In this document: positions 7,924 through 15,527 of the stretch, one piece after another | How positions within the stretch are numbered: the stretch's first letter is position 1 | How the letters are laid out: each line of letters starts with the position of its first letter | Assembly (NCBI GenBank): GCA_002351725.1 | Contig: DEHD01000025.1 | Coordinates: 2,353-66,352, forward strand | Length of the DNA: 64,000 bases | Direction of reading: 5' to 3' | DNA from: Prevotella sp. UBA2809 | Lineage (GTDB): Bacteria > Bacteroidota > Bacteroidia > Bacteroidales > Bacteroidaceae | Notes under the pieces: generated by a model | What the model was told of the DNA's origin: nothing | What the model saw: only the letters and a program-made list of their open reading frames with translations | Database searches by the model: none | Position numbers and translations under genes: made by a program

Positions 7924-8973
7924 ATGGCAAGCGAAATAGTAGAAACAAAAGCAATTGAGCAGGTAAGTGATAGACTTTATAAGGGAGTATCCGACATTAT
8001 TGACAATGCACGGCAAGAGGTTGTCGTGTATGTGAACAAGCATTCGGACTTGATGTTCTGGCATATAGGCCATTATATCAATGAGGATATGGGCTACAAG
8101 CAGTATTCTGCCTATGGCAGCAAAATTCTTGCGACACTGTCGCAAAGATTGACTGCGCGTTATGGCAAGGGATATACCTATACTGCTGTCACAAGGATGA
8201 TGAAAGTTGCTCGGTTTTATAGCGACGAAGAAATGTTTGCGACACTGTCGCAAACATTAACGTGGAGTCATTTTTTGGAACTCGTTACCATAGAAGATAA
8301 TAACAAACGATTGTTCTATCAACAGATGGGCATTGCTGAGCATTGGAGTGTCAGGCAGTTACGAGATAAACAAGATGAGATGGCATACGAACGTTCTCTG
8401 ATAGCTGTAAAACCCGAAGATGAGATAGTGAAGACTCTTGAGAGGGTGACTCCAACCCATATGGAGCCAGATGTAGTTCTACGCAATTCATACGTGCTGG
8501 ATTTCTTGGGGCTGAACGGCTACTATTCCGAAGAAGAACTTGAAGATGCTATCGCCAAACAGTTAGAGGCTTTTATCCTTGAGCTTGGACAGGGTTTCGC
8601 TTTCTTGGAGCGTCAGAAACGTTTCACAATTGATGGCACAGACTATTATCTTGATTTACTTTTCTATCATCGAAAGTTAAAGTGCCTGATTGCTATTGAC
8701 CTCAAGCTTGGAAAATTCAAGCCTCAATATAAGGGGCAGATGGAATTATATCTCAAATACCTGCAGAAATATGATATGCAACCAGATGAGAATCCTCCTA
8801 TCGGTCTTCTGCTATGCAGCGAAGGTAATACAGAACATATTGAACTGATGATGCTGAACGAGGATCACATTAAAGTGGCTCAATACCTTACCTGCTTACC
8901 AGATAAACAGTGGTTTATTGACAAACTCAATCGTTCAATACTCATTGCTAAGGAATATAGTGACAATCACTAA
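7924..8973 (+). CDS. PDDEXK nuclease-domain protein, DUF1016/YhcG family
   Basis: The 349-residue product has the two-part DUF1016 layout. The N-terminal helical domain includes FWHIGHYI and LTWSHFLELV. The C-terminal PDDEXK-like nuclease core is YYLDLLFYHRKLKCLIAIDLK, with likely catalytic residues D244, D259 and K261. Relatives are common in mobile regions and beside restriction or recombination genes; their role is not well established. Two identical 17-bp palindromes lie inside the gene, both encoding ATLSQ. It follows the protease by 24 bp and is framed by the hairpin repeats. Confidence 0.85.
   Translation: MASEIVETKAIEQVSDRLYKGVSDIIDNARQEVVVYVNKHSDLMFWHIGHYINEDMGYKQYSAYGSKILATLSQRLTARYGKGYTYTAVTRMMKVARFYSDEEMFATLSQTLTWSHFLELVTIEDNNKRLFYQQMGIAEHWSVRQLRDKQDEMAYERSLIAVKPEDEIVKTLERVTPTHMEPDVVLRNSYVLDFLGLNGYYSEEELEDAIAKQLEAFILELGQGFAFLERQKRFTIDGTDYYLDLLFYHRKLKCLIAIDLKLGKFKPQYKGQMELYLKYLQKYDMQPDENPPIGLLLCSEGNTEHIELMMLNEDHIKVAQYLTCLPDKQWFIDKLNRSILIAKEYSDNH
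8129..8253. repeat. Two intragenic copies of a 17-bp perfect palindrome
   Basis: TTGCGACACTGTCGCAA occurs at 8129-8145 and 8237-8253, exactly 108 bp (36 codons) apart, and both encode ATLSQ. The second extends to 19 bp. Recombination between the copies would delete 36 codons in frame. Confidence 0.85.
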
Positions 8974-9005
8974 AGATTATCCGCTTTGTCGTTAGGTAAT
9001 AGGAC

Positions 9006-9079
9006 GTAGCCTAATACGCACTTATCTGGCAAGTGCCACAAAAGATGCCGCAATCTGCTTAGTGAGCGAGGAGCAAGCT
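9006..9079 (-). repeat. Right copy of the inverted hairpin repeat pair
   Basis: Bases 9006-9040 are the inverted partner of 6445-6479, with two mismatches. The outer GAGCAAGCTCAG near 9066-9077 mirrors 6408-6419. It lies between the PDDEXK gene and the convergent XRE regulator. Confidence 0.7.
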
Positions 9080-9182
9080 CAGAAGAAAAAGTTGAGTCTG
9101 AAATTCTTACGCAAAGTTACAAAAAATCTGATATTCCCCAATAATATCCATTCAGTTTTAATAACCATTTAAAACTGTGGGA

Positions 9183-9389
9183 CTAAACTTCGTCGAACCT
9201 CAGCAGATCATCCGGTTTTACTTCCAAGAGCTTAGCTATCTGCATGAGGGTTTCGAGTGATGGTTGGGCATCGTTGGTGCACCACTTGCTGACGGTCGAG
9301 GCTGCTACGCCAAGCCGTTCGGCCAGCCATTTGTTGGTCTTACGTTTGTCGACCAATACTACTTTAATGCGGTTAATGTTACGTCCCAT
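9183..9389 (-). CDS. XRE-family helix-turn-helix regulator
   Basis: The 68-residue protein is almost wholly an XRE/Cro helix-turn-helix: WLAERLGVAASTVSKWCTND, followed by SLETLMQIAKLLEV. The ATG at 9389 (MGRNINRIKVVL) is chosen because the in-frame TTG further upstream lies within the -7 box TATATTTG (minus, 9417-9424). It is divergent from the two-gene cassette at 9550-11344 and shares its upstream region, so it may regulate that cassette or itself. Its closest resemblance is to small Bacteroidales chromosomal regulators. Confidence 0.85.
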   Translation of the reverse strand: MGRNINRIKVVLVDKRKTNKWLAERLGVAASTVSKWCTNDAQPSLETLMQIAKLLEVKPDDLLRFDEV

Positions 9390-9416
9390 ATCGAACTGTA
9401 TTTTAGGTTTTGTGCG

Positions 9417-9447
9417 CAAATATAGGCATTTTTTTTAAAGATACAAC
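9417..9447 (-). promoter_or_regulatory. Promoter of the XRE regulator
   Basis: TATATTTG on the minus strand (9417-9424) is preceded about 19 bp upstream by GTTG. This supports starting translation at 9389. Confidence 0.5.
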
Positions 9448-9549
9448 TATTTTTTCAGAAAAGTTTCAAATAAATAGCGTTTTATTCACTCTTTTAGCGG
9501 ATTATTATTACCTTTGTGGTCGTTTTTTAAAATTAATATCTCTAACTAA

Positions 9550-10569
9550 ATGGATAAAATAAAATCTCTTTACGCTATTTACAAATTCGATTTTCACAAA
9601 TCGATTCAGCGCACGATACAAGCAGAAGCAGAAGGTATTGATGGTAACAAGTATCTGAGTCAGGCTCAAAGATGCTTTGCAAGTCTGTTTGACCAAAACA
9701 GTATTGAAAAACTTGCTAAGATGAATAAAAAGGGCGAAGTTATAACCATGCTTCCTAATGATGTGCTGGCAAAGGCAGACGACATCTTTCTTTGGCGTGT
9801 TAACAATAGCCAGTTCAAAGACTGGTGGAAACGAAGTGGAAAGGATAAAAATGGTATTGACACGTATGAAAAAGATGAAATTGAGTCGAACCCTTATTGC
9901 TACGTTTTGATAGACAATCGTCCTGGCGTAGGCCTGATGGCTATTGAAAAATCCTCTGCATGGGGAAGCAAACCCGACAAGCTGCGTGATGTAATATTGG
10001 AAAACTTCAACCGCATGCTTGGCGACTTGTTCGACCTAGAGATGCGCATTGAGGCTAGGATGAATCCCAAAGATATATGGGATTTTGTTCATGAACGTTT
10101 GTTCGAACATGGTGACTATATTCGTAAGGTGTCGTTCTCGTTTCAAAATCCTAAGAAAATCAACACGGCAAAAGGCATGGAGATAAATTCTGCACATCTA
10201 AAAGCGATGCTCAGAACTGTTGAGATTTCAGACGCTTTGAAAGGATTCTTCACTATGGAATTTGACAAGAATTCAAACAGTAAGATTTCTCAAGAAAACA
10301 AAGACATGGCAGAGATGGTAAGACTATGTAGCGAAAATGGTTACGACATCAGCATCACCTTCAAGGAGTTTAAGACTTATCGTATCAACGACTATGTAAG
10401 AGCTTACTATCCTCTTACTTTCGAAGTTGTACACAACTTCAATATCGGTTCACGCATCTATAACGGTAAGACAGATCTTGAAGAATGGTTTAACTTGATT
10501 AATGAACAGACCAAAGACTACCTGAATGAATCAGAGATTCCAACCCGCAGAAATAAAGCGCGTAAGTGA
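9550..10569 (+). CDS. Uncharacterised protein, first gene of a two-gene cassette
   Basis: I do not recognise this 339-residue soluble protein. It has no signal peptide or obvious membrane helix. It is lysine- and asparagine-rich and contains a predicted strand-rich segment NPYCYVLIDNRPGVGLMAIE, followed by a helical region with FNRMLGDLFDLEMRIEARMN. A -7-like TACCTTTG at 9509-9516 precedes the ATG. The layout is loosely like abortive-infection proteins that begin with a sensing domain, but this is an impression, not a match. It overlaps the next gene by 44 bases, so the two are expressed together. It is AT-rich against the core genes. Confidence 0.7.
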   Translation: MDKIKSLYAIYKFDFHKSIQRTIQAEAEGIDGNKYLSQAQRCFASLFDQNSIEKLAKMNKKGEVITMLPNDVLAKADDIFLWRVNNSQFKDWWKRSGKDKNGIDTYEKDEIESNPYCYVLIDNRPGVGLMAIEKSSAWGSKPDKLRDVILENFNRMLGDLFDLEMRIEARMNPKDIWDFVHERLFEHGDYIRKVSFSFQNPKKINTAKGMEINSAHLKAMLRTVEISDALKGFFTMEFDKNSNSKISQENKDMAEMVRLCSENGYDISITFKEFKTYRINDYVRAYYPLTFEVVHNFNIGSRIYNGKTDLEEWFNLINEQTKDYLNESEIPTRRNKARK

Positions 10570-11344
10570 GCAGTATGCCGAAAACGAGCTTTACAAAGCT
10601 ATCTGCACAATAGGCACCCAACTTGAATATGAATTGAAAGAGTTCGGATTATGCCCTGAAGAATGCATCATAGATGTATATGAACTGCTGTCAATGATAG
10701 CAGAAAAAGGTGAGAACATCTTACCAGAAATCGACAATCTCTGGCTTCGCAAGGAAAATGAATACCGACGCTATGACCGACATATCGACGAAAACGAAAT
10801 ACGCAAGGCTGTGGGTATCGTCTTCGGATTCACAATCCTTGCCATCCATAGTAGCCGACATCGATTTTATAACTATACGCTTACAGAAAAATTCATGCAA
10901 GTAGTTGCCATTCACAAGTTTGACGGATGGCTGACTACCCTTGAAGAGATTATTTCAGTCCACCTACCCGATGGCTGGTTTGATACTTTTATCAATGAAG
11001 AGCCAGACGAAGACGATGCTATAAAACTACCCAAGGAACTTAATACGCCCAGAGCAAGGAAATACTTTGCAAAGGCTATTGATGTTGAATACATGAGGAT
11101 AGATAATAATAGATACCTATGGATTGGTACAAATAATAAAGGTACAACTTCCGAACTCGCTTATTTCTTAGGGCGTGTATACAACTACGTTCACACCATA
11201 AATGGTAACGCAGGTGAGGATTTCCCTGAAGAAAGTCTTAACAACTTATTTGGTGTAAAACGTTTATACTCATCATTAACTCAAGTATACAACGCTCAAA
11301 AACCACAAAGATGGCGTACGCAAATTGACGCATTATTCGAATAA
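10526..11344 (+). CDS. Uncharacterised protein with a DUF6043-like C-terminal domain, second gene of the cassette
   Basis: The 272-residue product has a helical N-terminal part and an acidic middle. Its C-terminal segment, about 165-272, runs LPKELNTPRARKYFAKAID, then YLWIGTN and SELAYFLGRVYNYV. That segment resembles a winged-helix-like tail found in several Bacteroidales mobile-element proteins (DUF6043-like, from memory). The start overlaps the upstream gene by 44 bases in another frame, a sign of a fixed pair. A hairpin with a T-run follows at 11400-11441. The function is unknown. Confidence 0.65.
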   Translation: MNQRFQPAEIKRVSEQYAENELYKAICTIGTQLEYELKEFGLCPEECIIDVYELLSMIAEKGENILPEIDNLWLRKENEYRRYDRHIDENEIRKAVGIVFGFTILAIHSSRHRFYNYTLTEKFMQVVAIHKFDGWLTTLEEIISVHLPDGWFDTFINEEPDEDDAIKLPKELNTPRARKYFAKAIDVEYMRIDNNRYLWIGTNNKGTTSELAYFLGRVYNYVHTINGNAGEDFPEESLNNLFGVKRLYSSLTQVYNAQKPQRWRTQIDALFE

Positions 11345-11392
11345 TTTTTTATAGTACATTTATGCACTATAGTTTCGTTTAACTTTAGTGAT

Positions 11393-11441
11393 TACCTTTG
11401 CAGCAGAAATTTCTTTCCGGAGTTTCTGCTGCATTCTTTTT
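11393..11441 (+). terminator. Hairpin with T-run, overlapping a possible -7 box
   Basis: A perfect ten-pair stem, GCAGCAGAAA (11400-11409) with TTTCTGCTGC (11423-11432), is followed by ATTCTTTTT. It can terminate the two-gene cassette. TACCTTTG at 11393-11400 is a good -7 box but lacks a TTTG at the right distance. If it is used, the inverted repeat covers the transcript start and could be an operator. Confidence 0.55.
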
Positions 11442-11536
11442 AGATGTCAGCCAGCAGTCAAAAACTGAGCACGGTTCCGGGCACGAAATGAATATCGCTT
11501 TCTATATTATCGTGAAGTGCAAGAAGGCAATTTTAA

Positions 11537-11914
11537 ATGCTATATAAAGAAATGAAAAAGCAATTAAATTGCAACACGCATATTGGCGTGAATTTGAAAA
11601 CATTGCTTCGCAAGGATCAACAGGCGAAGACTGGTAAGAACTATGTGGGCGTGCTGAGCCGCGATGTATTGTGCGATGAGTTTCTGTACGATGAGCACTT
11701 TACATTCATTGAGATGCCACCCAAGCCGCCGGTTAAGCACAATCCTAAGGTGTTCGACGGTAAGCGCATATCTATTACCCGACGCGATGATGGCACATTG
11801 CGCCCCAACTTCAAGCCGATGAATGTGGGAAAAGGTTTCACCTTGGCGCGATATATTTGGGAGGTGTGCGTTGAGCTTTGCAATGGTCTAACAGGCCTTA
11901 TAGAGGAGCGCTAA
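11537..11914 (+). CDS. Hypothetical protein preceding the primase module
   Basis: This 125-residue protein has VNLKTLLRKD near the start, then VGVLSRDVLCDE, HFTFIEMPP and ISITRRDDGTLRPNFKP. I have seen similar proteins ahead of HU/primase-type modules in Bacteroidales, but no function is known. No signal peptide is seen. An internal Met at residue 6 (base 11552) is an equally plausible start. The gap to the next gene holds GGAAC-type repeats. Confidence 0.6.
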   Translation: MLYKEMKKQLNCNTHIGVNLKTLLRKDQQAKTGKNYVGVLSRDVLCDEFLYDEHFTFIEMPPKPPVKHNPKVFDGKRISITRRDDGTLRPNFKPMNVGKGFTLARYIWEVCVELCNGLTGLIEER

Positions 11915-11946
11915 CCCAGCACGCAAACGGCCACTCTGGTGTGACA

Positions 11947-12086
11947 GTTCCAATTGTTCCAGTTTGTTTTCGAGGAGCAAACGCCTCATCTACTCTTTAT
12001 AACTAATTGATATATAGATAGTTATATAGTAATACAAGGGCAAATGGGACTACCAAAATATTAATTGGAACAACTGGAATTGGAAC
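11947..12086. repeat. Inverted GTTCC/GGAAC repeat clusters
   Basis: GTTCC at 11947 and 11956 (ending ...CAGTT at 11964) face an inverted cluster GGAAC, GGAAT, GGAAC at 12067, 12076 and 12082. Bases 12072-12086 match the reverse complement of 11947-11964 apart from a 3-bp gap. The clusters flank an AT-rich stretch rich in TATA steps. The arrangement resembles operator or origin iterons for the primase-like genes downstream. Confidence 0.45.
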
Positions 12087-12137
12087 GCCAAGGCCACTTT
12101 TAACATTATTATTAATTTTCTAAAAAGCAGATTTTCA

Positions 12138-13454
12138 ATGAGATACGACATTTCTAGCAACTCTGCGCCTGCGATGCCAACACTCGGCCGAGGCACAGAA
12201 TGTATCAAACTCCTGCTCTCGCAGGCATCAAAAGACATGCACGAACCACTGGTTCCGATGTTTTTCCCCGTACTTGGCGCACACATCAGCGGCACCGAGT
12301 TTAAGTACCCCGACAACAGTTGGAAGGAACCATGTGGCATGATGGCCAATCTAGTGGCCAATAGTGGTGATAACAAGGGCCAATTTCCAAACCTTATTCA
12401 GGCCATTTGTCGCGACTTCACAGAGCACGATCAGGCCGAGATGAATCGACTGGTAGAGTGGTCGAAACAGAAAAACGCCAAGGGCGCTAACAAAGACAAA
12501 CCTGCTCGCCCCGAGGTATCCTTCTGGTTTCCACCTACCGACACCACCAACCCAGCCTTCATCCAGAACGCAATGGCTCTCGAGGCTCAGGGCGGTCGCA
12601 CGCAGTACTTCAACATGCCCGAGGTAGAGATGGCCGACCAGCTGTGCGGCAACCACAAAAAACTGTCGCAGCTGCTGCGAAATGTTTACGACCGAGCCCG
12701 TGCTGGTGCTCTGCGTGCTACAGCCGATGGAGTATCGGGCAACCCACTACTACGCGCCAACCTCACCTTCTCAAGCACGCCAGGAGCCACGCGCCGATTC
12801 TATAAATACGAGTTGTTTAACGGCACATTTGGCCGTATGGTCTTTTCGTTCAAACCTCGTGGGGCTCGCAGCGGCCGCATCCCCCGACAGGGTAGCTACC
12901 CAGATGAGTTCTACCAGCAGCTTGACGAGTATATCGAGCGCCTCAGCATCAGCAAGGGCCGCTACATTATCCGTCAGCTAAACAAACTGATTGACCGACT
13001 GGCACAGGATATGGCAACACTGGCCGACCTGACCGACGACGACGTGCTGTTCGAGATTTCACACCGCAGTCTGGTATCGGCTTGGAAGGCAGGTTGCGTG
13101 CTCTGGATACTGAACAACCAGGCGTGGACAAAGGCTATGTCCGATCTTGTGGAATGGCTGGTATACCACGACCTTTGGAGCAAGATGCAGATATTTGCCG
13201 ACATGCTGAGCAAGGGCGAAGAAGGGACAAGCGACAGCCTGCGCCGCGGACCGAAGAATATGCTCGACGACCTGCCCAACACGTTTAACGAAGCCCAGCT
13301 TGAAGCACTCCGCGTGAGTCTTGACAAGAGCAAGGAGGGCACTGGCAACCAGCTGCGCAAGTGGGTGCACCGCAAGTTCATCACCTATTCTAATCAGACT
13401 GGCCTCTACACCAAGACGGAAGAGTATCTTAAAGGTGAGAAGGTGAAAAAGTGA
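12138..13454 (+). CDS. Probable DUF3987-like (VirE/primase-associated) protein
   Basis: The 438-residue soluble protein resembles the DUF3987-type proteins that sit beside CHC2 primases in Bacteroidales. It has a glycine/lysine element NSGDNKGQ near residues 80-87, where relatives carry a P-loop-like turn, but this is not a canonical Walker A. Later come FNMPEVEMADQL and ANLTFSSTPGATRRFY. A role in DNA replication or transfer is inferred from the neighbouring primase only. It ends four bases before the CHC2 primase. The intergenic stretch before it carries inverted GGAAC repeats. Confidence 0.55.
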   Translation: MRYDISSNSAPAMPTLGRGTECIKLLLSQASKDMHEPLVPMFFPVLGAHISGTEFKYPDNSWKEPCGMMANLVANSGDNKGQFPNLIQAICRDFTEHDQAEMNRLVEWSKQKNAKGANKDKPARPEVSFWFPPTDTTNPAFIQNAMALEAQGGRTQYFNMPEVEMADQLCGNHKKLSQLLRNVYDRARAGALRATADGVSGNPLLRANLTFSSTPGATRRFYKYELFNGTFGRMVFSFKPRGARSGRIPRQGSYPDEFYQQLDEYIERLSISKGRYIIRQLNKLIDRLAQDMATLADLTDDDVLFEISHRSLVSAWKAGCVLWILNNQAWTKAMSDLVEWLVYHDLWSKMQIFADMLSKGEEGTSDSLRRGPKNMLDDLPNTFNEAQLEALRVSLDKSKEGTGNQLRKWVHRKFITYSNQTGLYTKTEEYLKGEKVKK

Positions 13455-13458
13455 AATT

Positions 13459-14358
13459 ATGGATAAAATACAACTTCAAAAGCTCCGCGACCTGCCTATT
13501 GAGGGGGTCGCCGAGCGACTTGGATTGCGAGTAAGCAGACACAAGAGTCTCTGTCCGTTTCATGCCGACAGTCACCCCAGTCTGTCGTATAGCACCCGAA
13601 AGAATATGTATCATTGTTTTGTGTGCGGGGCTAAGGGCGGTACCATCGACCTTGTGATGCGCCACCTTAACGTTGACTTTCGCGAAGCCTGCCGATGGTT
13701 GGCCGATGAGCACAGCATAATACTCGACGAATGGCAGCCAGCCGAAAAAACCGAAGAGCCAAAGCCCTTCGATGCAAGCCGCTATGCGCGATACTTCGAG
13801 CATCCTTGGCTGGACGAGGCTGCGCGCAAGTTCCTGTTCTACGAGCGCTTGATTGATCCTCGTGTGGTGTGGTGGTGCCGACTCACATCATGGCAAGACC
13901 GTAAGGGCACTCCTTGGCTGCAGATACCATATTATAATAAGGAAGGCCAGTTGGTGGGAGTACAGAACCGCAACTTGGTGAAAGGTTCCCTACCCCGCTT
14001 CCGATTTCCGCAAGGCTCTGAGTGCGGCATATACAACCTGCCTGTGCTCAACCTTCTGAAGCCAGGCGAACCGCTCTTCATTACCGAAGGGTGCAGCGAC
14101 TGCTGGGCCATGCTCTCATCAGGCCACAAGGCCATAGCCATCCCCTCGGCCACTCTGCTTAAGCCAAAGGATATGGAACAATTGTCAATGTTAAATAATC
14201 AATGTTCAATCTCTTTCCACATGTATCCCGACCGCGACGAGCCAGGCGAACGCCTCTTCCTGCAGTTGAAGCAGGTGTTGCCATCGTTGGTACATCACCA
14301 GCTACCGCCAGACTGTAAGGACTTTAGTGACTTATATCTAAAGAAGACTCCGCTATGA
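13459..14358 (+). CDS. CHC2 zinc-finger/Toprim primase-like protein
   Basis: The N-terminus has the DnaG-type zinc-binding module: CPFHADSHPSL, then YHCFVCGAKGGTIDLV. The ligands are a C-x2-H and C-x2-C set (CHC2 plus an extra Cys). The C-terminal part has a Toprim-like strand, LFITEGCSDCWAM, with the expected acidic residue, and a MYPDRDEPGE segment matching the second acidic cluster. At 299 residues it lacks the DnaG helicase-binding domain and is typical of mobile-element primases. It is presumably a DNA primase acting with the preceding gene. Its stop overlaps the DUF4248 start by four bases. Confidence 0.85.
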   Translation: MDKIQLQKLRDLPIEGVAERLGLRVSRHKSLCPFHADSHPSLSYSTRKNMYHCFVCGAKGGTIDLVMRHLNVDFREACRWLADEHSIILDEWQPAEKTEEPKPFDASRYARYFEHPWLDEAARKFLFYERLIDPRVVWWCRLTSWQDRKGTPWLQIPYYNKEGQLVGVQNRNLVKGSLPRFRFPQGSECGIYNLPVLNLLKPGEPLFITEGCSDCWAMLSSGHKAIAIPSATLLKPKDMEQLSMLNNQCSISFHMYPDRDEPGERLFLQLKQVLPSLVHHQLPPDCKDFSDLYLKKTPL

Positions 14359-14549
14359 AAGCAATGTATAAATCGGAACTGGCACGGCTTGCAGGCGTAA
14401 GCGCCAGCACGTTTCGCAGGTACCTGAACTCGCGCAGAGACGTTCTTGCAAAAATGGGCGTATCGGCACGTACCAAAATGCTTCCACCAAAAGCAGTAAG
14501 ATTTGTTGTAGACGACTATTGTATTGATTTGCCAGATGAAATGCAATAA
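14355..14549 (+). CDS. DUF4248 small DNA-binding-like protein
   Basis: This 64-residue protein starts MKAMYKSELARLAGVSAST and is a single helix-turn-helix-like unit matching the DUF4248 family, which recurs between primase and HU genes in Bacteroidales. It overlaps the primase by ATGA, which implies coupling. Its precise function is unknown; a regulatory or accessory DNA-binding role is inferred. Confidence 0.75.
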   Translation: MKAMYKSELARLAGVSASTFRRYLNSRRDVLAKMGVSARTKMLPPKAVRFVVDDYCIDLPDEMQ

Positions 14550-14563
14550 TTTTACTAAAGTTT

Positions 14564-14631
14564 CGCCGATGTCCATCAAAGACAGCCAACGGGCTCCGCC
14601 GATGTCGTACCTTTGTAACGTCGAAACAAAG
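14564..14631 (+). promoter_or_regulatory. Promoter region of the HU gene with direct and inverted repeats
   Basis: TACCTTTG at 14608-14615 is a good -7 box, though no TTTG sits 20 bp upstream. CGCCGATGTC is repeated at 14564-14573 and 14597-14606. CTTTGT and ACAAAG form an inverted repeat across the predicted start. Further on, TCCCTA/TAGGGA pairs near 14645-14658. These may be regulator sites. Confidence 0.45.
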
Positions 14632-14720
14632 GAGAAAAATCCACTCCCTAGTTAGGGAAAAAAATCTCTCTAGTTAGACAGCAAAAATTTTATGTTAAAC
14701 CCTTTAAAAAAGTTTCATTT

Positions 14721-15260
14721 ATGGCACTAAAAGTAAAAGCAACAGAGCAGATGATGAAAATCGGCACTTATGCCGGAAAGTACCGCTACGTGATGATGCC
14801 AGAGCTCTACACCGCTCTGACTCAGGAAAAGGTAATCAAGGAGGCAGCACTCCGAAGCGGCGTTAACCGAGGTGTTATGCAGGCATGCTGGGATGCTGCC
14901 GGCGAGGTAATCAAGGCTTGGGCCACCGAGGGGCACAGCGTGGCTCTGCCCGGACTGGGCACTATGCGATTCGGTCTGCGCGCCAAGTCGGTCGAGAAAG
15001 TCGAGGAGGTTAAGGCAGGTCTTATTTCAAGCCGCCGCATCATCTTCACCCCCAACAGCGACCTGAAGGAGGAGCTGGCCAAGACCGCCGTACAGATTTC
15101 CTGCTACGACCGCGATGGTAAGGAGGTGAAGCGTGTTACCAGCACCGATCCAGGTACTGTGGAGGACCCAGAGAATGGAAACCAGAACGAAGGTGGCAAT
15201 AGCGGCAATCAGGGCGGTAACACCCAGCCATCGGGTGATGTTCCCGGAGAGGGAGATTAA
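14721..15260 (+). CDS. HU-family DNA-binding protein with a low-complexity tail
   Basis: The first 125 residues or so form an HU/IHF-like fold of the Bacteroidales long type: MALKVKATEQMMKIG at the start, then LPGLGTMRFGLRAKS in the beta arm region and SSRRIIFTPNSDLKEELA. The last 40 residues are rich in Gly, Asn, Glu and Pro (for example GNQNEGGNSGNQGGNTQ) and are probably disordered. HU proteins bend and compact DNA. Here the gene ends a primase/DUF4248 module and has its own promoter. It is followed by the smalltalk ORF. Confidence 0.85.
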   Translation: MALKVKATEQMMKIGTYAGKYRYVMMPELYTALTQEKVIKEAALRSGVNRGVMQACWDAAGEVIKAWATEGHSVALPGLGTMRFGLRAKSVEKVEEVKAGLISSRRIIFTPNSDLKEELAKTAVQISCYDRDGKEVKRVTSTDPGTVEDPENGNQNEGGNSGNQGGNTQPSGDVPGEGD

Positions 15261-15332
15261 GCGTGCGGGGCGAAAGCCCCAACGCGCTTAATGTAAAAAT
15301 GTAAAAATTAGAAAATGTAAAAATTAGAGATT

Positions 15333-15440
15333 ATGACAAAGAGAGAGACTTTTAAGTTCATCGTGCAGTTAATTGCATCTATCGCTACGGCGATTGTGAC
15401 GGCACTGGGCACAACCTCGTGCATGGGAATTGGGGCATAG
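15333..15440 (+). CDS. Smalltalk-type small membrane protein
   Basis: The 35-residue peptide MTKRETFKFIVQLIASIATA continues with a hydrophobic stretch to GTTSCMGIGA. It has one predicted membrane helix and a late cysteine, the pattern of the Bacteroidales smalltalk small proteins that follow HU genes. In most loci an N-acetylmuramoyl-alanine amidase comes next; here a terminator and the nqr operon follow instead. The function is unknown. Confidence 0.8.
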   Translation: MTKRETFKFIVQLIASIATAIVTALGTTSCMGIGA

Positions 15441-15467
15441 CCGAAACGCAGCCCTGAAGACAAAAAG

Positions 15468-15501
15468 AAAGTGCAGTAACCACCAAGGGTTGCTGCACTT
15501 T
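15468..15501. terminator. Bidirectional terminator between smalltalk and nqrF
   Basis: A 14-pair stem (15468-15481 with 15488-15501, one wobble pair) has a six-base loop. It is T-rich on the minus strand (TTTCTTTTTG). It can end both the island module and the nqr operon. Confidence 0.8.
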
Positions 15502-15527
15502 GCTTATTGTTTGCGGGGGATAACGGA

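Noticed and set aside
9390..9419. Upstream TTG start for the XRE regulator
   Set aside because: The TTG overlaps the -7 box; the ATG at 9389 gives the usual family start.
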